Shown: positions 1-5,536 of the stretch, one piece after another
How positions within the stretch are numbered: position 1 is the stretch's first letter
Layout: each line of letters begins with the position of its first letter
Assembly (NCBI GenBank): GCA_910583695.1
Contig: CAJTZL010000074.1
Coordinates: forward strand, 1-10,547
From: an uncultured Oscillibacter sp.
GTDB taxonomy: Bacteria > Bacillota > Clostridia > Oscillospirales > Oscillospiraceae
Direction of reading: 5' to 3'
DNA: 10,547 bases
Translations under genes and position numbers: made by a program
Notes under the pieces: model-generated
Databases searched by the model: none
What the model saw: the letters and a program-made list of their open reading frames with translations, nothing else
Told to the model about the DNA's origin: nothing

Positions 1-37
1 TCGGAGAAACTTGCTCTGGCATAGAAAAATTTTTCAT
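1..37 (-). CDS. Start of an unknown leftward gene (partial, cut by window edge)
   Basis: Only the first 12 codons are present, reading MKNFSMPEQVSP, and the rest lies beyond the left edge. The start is well supported. An ATG at 37-35 is preceded by AAGGAG (complement of 45-50) at a spacing of 7 bases. A consensus promoter lies upstream at 72-100, giving an untranslated leader of roughly 28 bases. The codons are A/T rich, unlike the GC-rich genes to the right. Nothing in these 12 residues identifies a family, so no function is given. The gene diverges from the ABC-F gene and shares the intergenic region with it. Confidence 0.75.
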   Translation of the reverse strand, partial: MKNFSMPEQVSP

Positions 38-71
38 ATTCTTTCTCCTTAAATCCCAATTTGCCGAATTG

Positions 72-100
72 ATTATAGCGGATAGTTTCTATGATATCAA
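72..100 (-). promoter_or_regulatory. Consensus sigma-A promoter for the leftward gene at 1-37
   Basis: On the minus strand, TTGATA (100-95) and TATAAT (77-72) are separated by exactly 17 bases. This is a near-perfect housekeeping promoter. The expected transcription start is near 65, just upstream of the AAGGAG site and ATG of the gene at 1-37. An inverted repeat has one arm in the spacer and the other just upstream of the -35 box. Confidence 0.85.
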
Positions 101-118
101 TGTGCTTTTGTAGAAACT
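84..118. promoter_or_regulatory. Inverted repeat flanking the -35 box, candidate operator
   Basis: AGTTTCTA at 84-91 and TAGAAACT at 111-118 are perfect 8-base inverted arms separated by 19 bases. One arm lies between the -10 and -35 boxes of the leftward promoter. The other lies about 10 bases upstream of its -35 box. Both are upstream of either predicted transcription start, so this would act as DNA rather than as an RNA hairpin. It is placed to bind a dimeric repressor or activator of the gene at 1-37. The binding protein is unknown. Confidence 0.45.
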
Positions 119-173
119 GCCGAAATTATATCCCAGCAACACTTTCCTTACAAGGGACCTTTGAAAGCAGGGC

Positions 174-202
174 TTGACGGCGGGGCGGGGATATGGTATA
201 CT
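174..202 (+). promoter_or_regulatory. Extended -10 sigma-A promoter for the ABC-F gene
   Basis: TTGACG (174-179) and TATACT (197-202) are separated by 17 bases, and a TG dinucleotide at 194-195 gives an extended -10 element. The expected start of transcription is about 209. This leaves a leader of around 255 bases before the ABC-F start codon, unusually long for a simple transcript and consistent with control inside the leader. Confidence 0.85.
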
Positions 203-233
203 CCCCCGTGAACAAACCGGAAGGGGTGGAAAA

Positions 234-254
234 GTGAGACTGATTTCCTGCTGA
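234..254 (+). CDS. Candidate six-residue leader peptide (MRLISC)
   Basis: A GTG start at 234 opens a frame of six codons, MRLISC, ending in TGA at 252-254. It begins about 25 bases after the predicted transcription start. The purine-rich AAGGGGTGG (221-229) just upstream could serve as a ribosome binding site, with AGGGG about 7 bases from the GTG. A translated peptide this short, ahead of a terminator and a resistance gene, suggests a sensor: a drug-stalled ribosome would change folding downstream. The MRL beginning recalls known arrest peptides of erm leaders, but the full Arg-x-Arg motif of those peptides is absent. Translation is inferred. Confidence 0.5.
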   Translation: MRLISC

Positions 255-295
255 ACGCCAAGCGACTTGGCTTCCGGCGCCGCAGAGGCGGGGCC

Positions 296-393
296 GGGGC
301 GGCGTTGCGCCGTCAAGCGGGAAAGTGCAGCTCACCTCCAGCCCTCACGTCAGATACCGCCTTGCCGCCCGTTCTCGGGGCGGCTTGCGCCGT
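296..393 (+). repeat. Two near-identical direct repeats in the leader
   Basis: The 18-base GGGGCGGCGTTGCGCCGT at 296-313 recurs as a 17-base copy lacking one G at 377-393, about 81 bases apart. Each copy is self-complementary (for example GGCG 301-304 with CGCC 308-311). Each can also pair through GGGCGGC with GCCGCCC at 364-370. The repeats therefore offer competing partners for the same segment. Confidence 0.7.
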
Positions 394-408
394 GCTGCAA
401 TGAGCCGC
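364..408 (+). promoter_or_regulatory. Candidate anti-antiterminator and antiterminator pairings
   Basis: Two mutually exclusive structures can be drawn. GCCGCCC (364-370) pairs with GGGCGGC (378-384) as a 7-base-pair hairpin, which leaves the terminator free to form. Alternatively GCGGCTTG (380-387) pairs with TGAGCCGC (401-408), six Watson-Crick pairs plus two wobble pairs. This uses up most of the left arm of the terminator (402-412). A ribosome sitting on 364-370 would favour the second state and read-through. The complementarity is seen directly; the switching is inferred. Confidence 0.5.
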
Positions 409-442
409 GGGAGGCTTTCCCGCGGCTCTTTCTTTATCTTTT
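402..442 (+). terminator. Intrinsic terminator in the ABC-F leader (attenuator)
   Basis: A perfect 11-base-pair GC-rich stem (402-412 with 418-428) and a five-base loop (413-417) are followed by a T-rich run (429-442). It lies only 6 bases before the AAGGAG ribosome binding site of the ABC-F gene and downstream of that gene's own promoter. It therefore cannot simply end an upstream gene. Its position marks it as a conditional terminator. Confidence 0.88.
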
Positions 443-463
443 CACGGCAAGGAGATGACGCAT

Positions 464-1924
464 ATGTCTATGATCCAGGCGGAACGCCTGACCTTTTCTT
501 ATCCCGGCAGTCCCGACCCCGTATTTGAAAATGCCGGCTTTCAGATCGACACCGGCTGGCGGCTGGGCCTTGTGGGCCGGAACGGCCGGGGGAAAACCAC
601 ACTGCTGCGGCTGTTGATGAGGGAATACCCCCACGAGGGGACGCTGATTTCCTCTGCGTCCTTCAACTACTTCCCCAGTCCCGTTCCGGAGCCGGAGCGG
701 ATGACGGCGGAGGTGCTGGAGGACCTCTGCCCCGAGGCGGAGAGCTGGCGCTTCCCCAAGGAGCTGAACCTCCTGGGGGTGGAGGAGGAGGCCCTCTGGC
801 GGCCCTTCTCCACCCTCTCGGGCGGGGAGCGGACCAAGGTCCTCCTGGCGGCCCTGTTCCTCCGGGAGGGGGCCTTCCCCCTCATCGACGAGCCCACCAA
901 CCACCTGGACGCCCAGGGACGGGAGCTGGCCGCGGCCTACCTCCGGCGGCAGCGGGGCTTTATTCTGGTGTCCCACGACCGCCGGTTTCTGGACGGCTGC
1001 GTGGACCATATCCTGGCCCTGAACCGGGCGGACATTCAGGTGCGGGCGGGAAATTACAGCTCTTGGAAGGAGAATTTCGACCGCCTCCAGCAGTTCGAGG
1101 AGGCGAAGGACGACCGCCTCCGGAAGGACGTGCGGCGGCTTCAGAAGGCGGCCCGGCGGACCTCCGTCTGGTCCGACCGGGTGGAGGCGTCCAAAATCGG
1201 GGCCTATGACAAGGGCTTCGTAGGCCACAAGTCCGCCAAGATGATGAAGCGGGCCAAGGCCCTGGAGGCCCGGCAGGAGAAGGCCCTGGAGGAAAAGCGG
1301 GGGCTGCTCCAAAACCGGGAGACGGCGGAGGCTTTGAAGCTCTCCCCCCTGGCCCACCACGCCAGGCGGCTGGTCTCCTGTTCAGATTTGACGCTGTGGT
1401 ATGGGGAGCAGAAGGTCTGCGGCCCCCTGAGCTTTTCCCTGGAGCAGGGGGAGCGGGCGGCCCTGGAGGGCCGGAACGGCAGCGGAAAAAGCAGCCTTCT
1501 CAAGCTGCTTTTGGGGCAGGACATCCGCCGGGAGGGGGAGCTGTCTCTGGCCCCGGGGCTGAGGATTTCCTACGTGCCCCAGGACACGGCCTTTCTCCGG
1601 GGGACCCTGGGGGACTTCATCCTGGAGCGGGGTGTGGACGAGAGTCTGTTCAAGGCCATCCTGCGGAAGCTGGGCTTTTCCCGGGAGCAGTTCGACCGGA
1701 ATCTGGAGGACTGCTCCGGCGGGCAGAAGAAAAAGGTTCTTATCGCCGCCAGCCTCTGCGAACAGGCCCACCTGTATGTCTGGGACGAACCGCTGAACTT
1801 TGTGGACATCGACTCCCGGCTCCAGATTGAGGCGCTGCTGCGGGACTTTGCCCCCACCATGATTTTCGTGGAGCACGACCGGGCCTTTCAGGAGGCCGTG
1901 GCCACAACGGTCATTCCGCTTTGA
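464..1924 (+). CDS. Lsa/CplR-type ABC-F ribosome protection ATPase
   Basis: A 486-residue ABC-F protein with two ATPase domains and no membrane segment. Domain 1 has Walker A GRNGRGKT (38-45), signature LSGGE (118-122) and Walker B LIDEPTNHLD (140-149). Domain 2 has GRNGSGKS (336-343), CSGGQ (417-421) and VWDEPLNFVD (439-448). The charged linker between them (about 195-300) would be the arm that enters the ribosome and dislodges drug. The opening MSMIQ..LTFSYPG, the GFVGHKSAKMMKR linker motif and the DEPLNFVDI variant are typical of Lsa(A)-like proteins, which protect against lincosamides, streptogramin A and pleuromutilins. The linker tip is a few residues shorter than in Lsa(A) as I recall it. 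The ATG at 464 was chosen because AAGGAG (449-454) is 9 bases away; an in-frame ATG at 455 abuts that site directly. The exact drug range cannot be read from sequence. Confidence 0.93.
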   Translation: MSMIQAERLTFSYPGSPDPVFENAGFQIDTGWRLGLVGRNGRGKTTLLRLLMREYPHEGTLISSASFNYFPSPVPEPERMTAEVLEDLCPEAESWRFPKELNLLGVEEEALWRPFSTLSGGERTKVLLAALFLREGAFPLIDEPTNHLDAQGRELAAAYLRRQRGFILVSHDRRFLDGCVDHILALNRADIQVRAGNYSSWKENFDRLQQFEEAKDDRLRKDVRRLQKAARRTSVWSDRVEASKIGAYDKGFVGHKSAKMMKRAKALEARQEKALEEKRGLLQNRETAEALKLSPLAHHARRLVSCSDLTLWYGEQKVCGPLSFSLEQGERAALEGRNGSGKSSLLKLLLGQDIRREGELSLAPGLRISYVPQDTAFLRGTLGDFILERGVDESLFKAILRKLGFSREQFDRNLEDCSGGQKKKVLIAASLCEQAHLYVWDEPLNFVDIDSRLQIEALLRDFAPTMIFVEHDRAFQEAVATTVIPL

Positions 1925-1945
1925 CGCCATGACCACGCGATTATA

Positions 1946-1993
1946 AAAAGGACCCTGGAAGTCCTCCGGCAGGAGGGCCTCCAGGGTCCTTTT
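1946..1993. terminator. Bidirectional terminator between ABC-F and the arginine operon
   Basis: A 14-base-pair stem (1946-1959 with 1980-1993) with AAAA/TTTT at its base encloses a smaller inner hairpin (CCTCC 1963-1967 with GGAGG 1972-1976). Rightward transcripts from the ABC-F gene end in TTTT. Leftward transcripts from the arginine operon end in TTTTT at the complement of 1945-1949. The two transcription units converge here, so one hairpin can serve both. The TGA stop of the small minus-strand gene (1995-1993) touches the stem. Confidence 0.9.
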
Positions 1994-2265
1994 CAAATCA
2001 GCGCCACAATCAGCCACAGCAGGCCGATAGCTCCTGCGCCCATGAGGGTGTAAACCGCCGGGCTCAAATCCCGCCAGGCCCGGCTGAATCTGCCGTGGTC
2101 CCCCCCGGCGTAGTTCCGGGCCACCCGGCGGGCCTCCTCCACCAGCTCCCGGGAGGTGACTCCCTCCCCGGCGGCGTCGTTCCGCACAATGAAGATCGCC
2201 TGTTCAAAAAACCGCTGGTCCGGGGAGTCCACAACGACCACCCGTCTGGAAATACCTTTCACCAT
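1993..2265 (-). CDS. Small C-terminally membrane-anchored hypothetical protein
   Basis: A 90-residue protein. Residues 1-65 are soluble, charged and rich in arginine, opening with MVKGISRRVVVVDSP and continuing with a short QAIFIVRND segment. Residues about 71-90 (VYTLMGAGAIGLLWLIVALI) form one hydrophobic helix that ends at the C-terminus, so it is probably a tail-anchored protein with its N-terminus in the cytoplasm. I recall similar 80-90 residue proteins of unknown role across gut Clostridia, some mislabelled as a translation initiation factor; that is memory, not a search. The ATG at 2265 has GGAGG (complement of 2278-2282) at a long spacing of 12 bases. It is the last gene before the terminator and may ride on arginine operon transcripts, although a weak hairpin separates it from argF. 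No function is assigned. Confidence 0.75.
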   Translation of the reverse strand: MVKGISRRVVVVDSPDQRFFEQAIFIVRNDAAGEGVTSRELVEEARRVARNYAGGDHGRFSRAWRDLSPAVYTLMGAGAIGLLWLIVALI

Positions 2266-2336
2266 TTCTTGTGTATGCCTCCTGCAAGTTGATGCTTCCA
2301 GTTTTCCAACAGCAGGGGAAATTTATACCTGAAACG

Positions 2337-2375
2337 GAAAAAGAGGCGGGGCGGCTTTCCGCTGTTCCTTTTTTC
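2337..2375 (-). terminator. Weak candidate terminator after argF
   Basis: Directly after the argF stop, CCTTTTTTC (2367-2375) can pair with GAAAAAGAGG (2337-2346) with one bulged base, around a small inner GCGG/CCGC stem. The minus strand ends in a T run (complement of 2338-2342). The stem is imperfect and A/T at its base, so it may be leaky and let transcripts continue into the small gene. The remaining intergenic sequence (2266-2336) shows only that gene's ribosome binding site. Confidence 0.45.
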
Positions 2376-3359
2376 TTATTTCATCAGCTCGTACATCACG
2401 GCCTTGATGGTGTGCATCCGGTTCTCCGCCTCGTCGAAGACAATGGACTGCGGGGACTCGAACACCTCGTCCGTCACCTCCATGGCCTCCCGGCCGAAGC
2501 GCTCGCCCATTTCCCTGCCCACCTTGGTCTTGTGGTCGTGATAGGCGGGAAGGCAGTGCATGAAGCGGCACTGGGGGCCCGCCGCGTCCATGAGGCCCTT
2601 CGTCACCTGATAGGGGCCCAGGGCGGCGATGCGCTCCGCCCAGACCTCCGCCGGCTCACCCATGGAGACCCAGACATCGGTGTAGAGCACATCCGCGCCG
2701 CGCACCGCCTCCAGGGGGTCCGGGAGAAACTCCAGTACCGCGCCGGTCTCCCCGGCAATGGCCCGGCAGGTCTCCACCAGGGCCGGGTCCGGCATGTAGT
2801 CCTCCGGAGCGCAGGCCGCGAAGTGCATCCCCATCTTGGCGCAGCCCACCATAAGGGAGTTCCCCATGTTGAACCGGGCGTCTCCCAGGTAAACCAGCTT
2901 TACGCCCTCCAGCTTTCCGAAGTGCTCCTGGATGGTCAGGAAATCCGCCAGAATCTGGGTGGGGTGGAACTCATCCGTAAGGCCGTTGAACACGGGAACT
3001 CCGGCGTGCTCCGCCAACTCCTCCACAATGGTCTGGCCAAAGCCCCGGTACTCAATGCCGTCATACATGCGGCCCAGCACCCGTGCCGTGTCGGCAATGG
3101 ACTCCTTCACGCCGATCTGAGAGCCGGTGGGGCCCAGGTAGGTGCTGCCCATTCCCAGGTCCTGAGCGGCCACCTCAAAGGCGCAGCGGGTCCGGGTGGA
3201 GGTCTTCTCAAAAATCAGGGCTACGTTCTTCCCCTCCAGGTACTTGTGGGGAATGCCAGCCTTTTTCTTGGCCTTCAGGTCCGCTGCCGTCTCCAGAAAC
3301 TTCCCGATCTCCGCCGGGGTGAAGTCCAGCAGCTTCAAAAAGTGCTTGTGGTTTTCCAT
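2376..3359 (-). CDS. argF: Ornithine carbamoyltransferase
   Basis: A 327-residue cytosolic enzyme, the normal family length. It transfers the carbamoyl group from carbamoyl phosphate to ornithine, giving citrulline. The carbamoyl phosphate loop STRTR is at residues 54-58, HPTQ at 132-135, the ornithine-side loop TDVWVSMGE at 227-235 and the HCLPA catalytic motif at 268-272. The start at 3359 is chosen because GAGAGG lies about 8 bases upstream and the product begins MENHKHFLKL, as family members do. An in-frame ATG 24 bases earlier has no ribosome binding site. It is the last arginine gene of the operon, 90 bases after argD, with a palindromic element in that gap. A catabolic (arcB) role is possible by family alone, but the biosynthetic neighbours make the anabolic role much more likely. 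The carAB genes that would supply carbamoyl phosphate are not in the window. Confidence 0.97.
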   Translation of the reverse strand: MENHKHFLKLLDFTPAEIGKFLETAADLKAKKKAGIPHKYLEGKNVALIFEKTSTRTRCAFEVAAQDLGMGSTYLGPTGSQIGVKESIADTARVLGRMYDGIEYRGFGQTIVEELAEHAGVPVFNGLTDEFHPTQILADFLTIQEHFGKLEGVKLVYLGDARFNMGNSLMVGCAKMGMHFAACAPEDYMPDPALVETCRAIAGETGAVLEFLPDPLEAVRGADVLYTDVWVSMGEPAEVWAERIAALGPYQVTKGLMDAAGPQCRFMHCLPAYHDHKTKVGREMGERFGREAMEVTDEVFESPQSIVFDEAENRMHTIKAVMYELMK

Positions 3360-3410
3360 AGATGACGCCTCTCTTTCTTTCATTCCGGGGCCGGTTGAAA
3401 ACGGGGAAAC

Positions 3411-3431
3411 GGGCCGCCCAGGGGGCGGCCC
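3411..3431. repeat. Palindromic element between argD and argF
   Basis: GGGCCGCCC (3411-3419) and GGGCGGCCC (3423-3431) form a perfect 9-base-pair stem with a three-base loop, bordered by ACGG.../...CTACGG. It has no T run on either strand, so it is not a standard terminator. Short GC-rich palindromes ending in CCCCTACG are, from memory, scattered through intergenic regions of gut Clostridia, and this looks like one of them. It could stabilise or pause the transcript between argD and argF. Confidence 0.55.
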
Positions 3432-3449
3432 CTACGGTTTGTTTTCCGC

Positions 3450-4628
3450 TCAGGCCAGGACCGCTTTCATGATCTCCAGGCCCTTGTCCATCTCATCCCT
3501 GGTGATGACCAGGGGCGGCAGCAGCCGCATACCCGGCCCTGCGGTGAGAATCAGCAGGCCGTTTTCGATGAGCCTGCCTGCGATCTCCCTGTTGGTCCAG
3601 CCCTCCCGGACCTCGATGCCGATCATCAGCCCCAGGCCCCGGGTCTTTCCGAAGCAGGGGAGGTTCATCGCCTCAATGCTCCGGCGGAGATATGCTCCCT
3701 TTTCCCGAACCTCTTTCAGAAATTCGTCGCTGAGGACCTCCTGCACCACCAGTCCCGCGGCGGCGCAGACGGGGTTCCCGCCGAAGGTTGTGGCGTGCAT
3801 GCCGGGGCCCAGCACGTCCCTGCACCTCTCATTGGCCAGGAGGCCGCTCATGGGCAGTCCCCCGGCAATGCCCTTGGCAAAGCTCACCGCGTCGGGGAGA
3901 ATGTCGTACTGCTGGAAGGCAAACAGGGTACCCGTCCGGCCCACGCCGGTCTGGACCTCGTCCACCAGGAGGAGCCAGTCCTTTTCGGCGCAGAGGGCCT
4001 CCAGGGCCTTCACATAGTCCTTGTCCAGGGGCAGCACGCCGCCCTCTCCCTGGACCAGCTCCACCATGACGGCGCATACATCTCCCTGGTCCTGGGCCTT
4101 CAAGGCCTCCAGGTCGTTGGCAGGGGCGTAGCGGAAGCCCTCGGTAAAGGGAAAGAAGTAGTTGTGGAACACCTCCTGGCCCGTGGCCTTCAGGGTGGTG
4201 ATGGTCCGGCCGTGGAAGGAGTTTTTCAGGGTGACGATGGCACTGCGGCCCTGGCCGTATTTGTCAAAGCTGTATTTCCGGGCCAGCTTGATCATGCCCT
4301 CGTTGGCCTCGCCGCCTCCGTTGGCAAAAAAGACGGCGCTTTCCCCGGTTCGCTGGCAGAGGATTTCCGCCAGCCGGGCGGGGGGCTCGGTGTAAAAGAG
4401 GTTGGACACATGGCCCAGCTTCTTCGCCTGATCCGCAACGTCCTCCGCCCAGGGCTGGTTCCCATAGCCCAAGGCGGTGACGCCGATGCCGCTGGTGAAG
4501 TCGATGTAAGCCCGGCCCTCCGGGTCGTAAAGGGTGGCGCCCTCTCCGTGGTCCAGGGCCACGGGGAAGCGGCCGTAGGTATTCATAATATACCGATGGG
4601 TCAAGCCCTTGATGGCTTCGGACGTCAT
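3450..4628 (-). CDS. argD: Acetylornithine aminotransferase
   Basis: A 392-residue class III PLP-dependent aminotransferase of normal length. It converts N-acetylglutamate semialdehyde and glutamate to N-acetylornithine and 2-oxoglutarate. Visible motifs are SFHGRT (137-142), VDEVQTGVGRTG (222-233, with the cofactor-binding Asp223), the lysine expected to bind PLP in FAKGIAGG (Lys252), and HATTFGGNP (278-286). One oddity: the usual (N)SGAEANE PLP phosphate-binding motif reads NGGGEANE (103-110), with glycines replacing Ser and Ala. The start is ATG at 4628 with AAGGAGG 7 bases upstream, and this ATG overlaps the argB stop as ATGA, so translation is probably coupled. An ornithine or succinylornithine aminotransferase is possible by family alone; the operon settles it as argD. 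Confidence 0.96.
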   Translation of the reverse strand: MTSEAIKGLTHRYIMNTYGRFPVALDHGEGATLYDPEGRAYIDFTSGIGVTALGYGNQPWAEDVADQAKKLGHVSNLFYTEPPARLAEILCQRTGESAVFFANGGGEANEGMIKLARKYSFDKYGQGRSAIVTLKNSFHGRTITTLKATGQEVFHNYFFPFTEGFRYAPANDLEALKAQDQGDVCAVMVELVQGEGGVLPLDKDYVKALEALCAEKDWLLLVDEVQTGVGRTGTLFAFQQYDILPDAVSFAKGIAGGLPMSGLLANERCRDVLGPGMHATTFGGNPVCAAAGLVVQEVLSDEFLKEVREKGAYLRRSIEAMNLPCFGKTRGLGLMIGIEVREGWTNREIAGRLIENGLLILTAGPGMRLLPPLVITRDEMDKGLEIMKAVLA

Positions 4629-5491
4629 GGGGTCTCCTCCTTTTTCATCATGGTGCCGATGCCCTCGTCGGAGAGCAGCTCAATGAGGATGGAATGGGGA
4701 ATGCGGCCGTCCAGAATGTGGACCCGCTCCACGCCGCCGTGGATGGCGTCCACACAGCACTGCATCTTGGGGATCATGCCGCCGGAGATGATTCCCTCCT
4801 CCACCAGGGCCGGGACCTCCCGGGTCCGGACCACGTGAATGAGGGTGCTCTCGTCCTTGGGGTCCCGGAGGAGCCCCCGGACGTCGGTGAGCAGGATCAG
4901 CTTTTCCGCGCCCAGGGCCTCCGCCAGCTTGGCCGCCGCGGTATCCGCGTTGATGTTGTAGGCCGTGTCGGAATCCACTCCCTGGGCCACAGTGGACACG
5001 ATGGGGATATAGCCGTGCTCCAGGGCGTTTTTCACCGGCTCGGGGTTCACGCCGGTAATCCGGCCCACCAGACCGTACTTCTCGTCCATCTGCTCCGCCT
5101 GGAACAGCTGCCCGTCCATGCCGCAGAGGCCCACGGCCCGGCCCCCCAGGCGGTTGAGCTGGGACACCAGATCCTTGTTGACCTTTCCGCAGAGGACGGC
5201 CTGGACGATGTCCATGGTGGTGACGTCGGTATAGCGCAGGCCGTCCACAAATTTGGACTCGTGGCCGATCATTTTCAGCATGGCGGAAATCTCCGGCCCG
5301 CCGCCGTGGACGGCCACCACCCGGATGCCCACCAGATTCAGCAGGATGACGTCGCTCATCACCGCTTGGCGCAGCTCGTCGGAGATCATGGCGTTGCCGC
5401 CGTATTTGACCACAATGGTTTTGCCGGTGAACTTTTGTATGTAAGGCAGGGCCTCAATCAGGGTCTGGGCCTGCTGTTCATGAGAGGACAA
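4625..5491 (-). CDS. argB: Acetylglutamate kinase
   Basis: A 288-residue amino acid kinase that phosphorylates N-acetylglutamate with ATP, normally the controlled step in the cyclic arginine pathway. Motifs are KYGGNAM (29-35), HGGGPE (62-67), NINADTAA (179-186), LTDVRGLL (201-208) and SGGMIPK (236-242). It has the extra N-terminal helix (about 5-20) and the C-terminal HSILIELLSDEGIGT region (266-280). Both are features of hexameric, arginine-inhibited kinases, so feedback inhibition by arginine is likely. The start is a TTG at 5491, supported by AAAGGAG (complement of 5501-5507) 9 bases away and by the family-like opening ..EQQAQTLIEALPYIQKF. The first internal ATG (residue 35) would remove the ATP-binding loop. 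The stop overlaps the argD start. It lies 45 bases after argJ, with a palindrome in the gap. Confidence 0.96.
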   Translation of the reverse strand: MSSHEQQAQTLIEALPYIQKFTGKTIVVKYGGNAMISDELRQAVMSDVILLNLVGIRVVAVHGGGPEISAMLKMIGHESKFVDGLRYTDVTTMDIVQAVLCGKVNKDLVSQLNRLGGRAVGLCGMDGQLFQAEQMDEKYGLVGRITGVNPEPVKNALEHGYIPIVSTVAQGVDSDTAYNINADTAAAKLAEALGAEKLILLTDVRGLLRDPKDESTLIHVVRTREVPALVEEGIISGGMIPKMQCCVDAIHGGVERVHILDGRIPHSILIELLSDEGIGTMMKKEETP

Positions 5492-5512
5492 AGAAACCCG
5501 CTCCTTTCACGA

Positions 5513-5533
5513 AAGGGGCCCCTGGGGCCCCTT
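5513..5533. repeat. Perfect palindrome between argJ and argB
   Basis: AAGGGGCCCC (5513-5522) and GGGGCCCCTT (5524-5533) are perfect 10-base arms around a single T, beginning 3 bases after the argJ stop. On the minus strand it lies just ahead of the argB ribosome binding site. A second, tighter inverted repeat (5503-5508 with 5511-5516) overlaps that site. It could pause polymerase, mark an RNA end, or tune argB translation. Only the symmetry is directly seen. Confidence 0.55.
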
Positions 5534-5536
5534 GAC

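Larger units (their letters stand above)
209..463 (+). promoter_or_regulatory. Structured attenuator leader RNA of the ABC-F gene
   Basis: This stretch lies between the predicted transcription start and the ABC-F start codon and contains no long gene. It holds a six-codon reading frame (234-254), a CGA-loop hairpin (arms 257-262 and 266-271), and two copies of a motif reading GGGGCGGC(G)TTGCGCCGT at 296-313 and 377-393. It also holds a GCCGCCC segment (364-370) that can pair with either copy, and an intrinsic terminator (402-442) immediately before the ribosome binding site. ABC-F resistance genes such as vmlR and lmo0919 are known to be induced by antibiotic-dependent attenuation in their leaders. 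The arrangement here fits that logic. The pairings come from reading by eye, not from a folding program. Confidence 0.75.

Noticed and set aside
455..463. Three extra N-terminal codons for the ABC-F protein from the ATG at 455
   Set aside because: That ATG directly abuts AAGGAG with no spacing. The ATG at 464 has a proper 9-base spacing and matches the Lsa family opening.
434..1360. A minus-strand open frame inside the ABC-F gene
   Set aside because: It is antisense to the Walker motifs of a well-conserved protein and rich in Gly, Pro, Leu and Arg from GC codons.
2271..3365. A plus-strand open frame opposite argF, and similar ones opposite argD
   Set aside because: ArgF and ArgD have full-length conserved motifs on the minus strand. 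These frames follow from codon bias.
3411..3431. The argD-argF palindrome as an intrinsic terminator
   Set aside because: No T run follows the stem on either strand, and argF continues the same pathway downstream.
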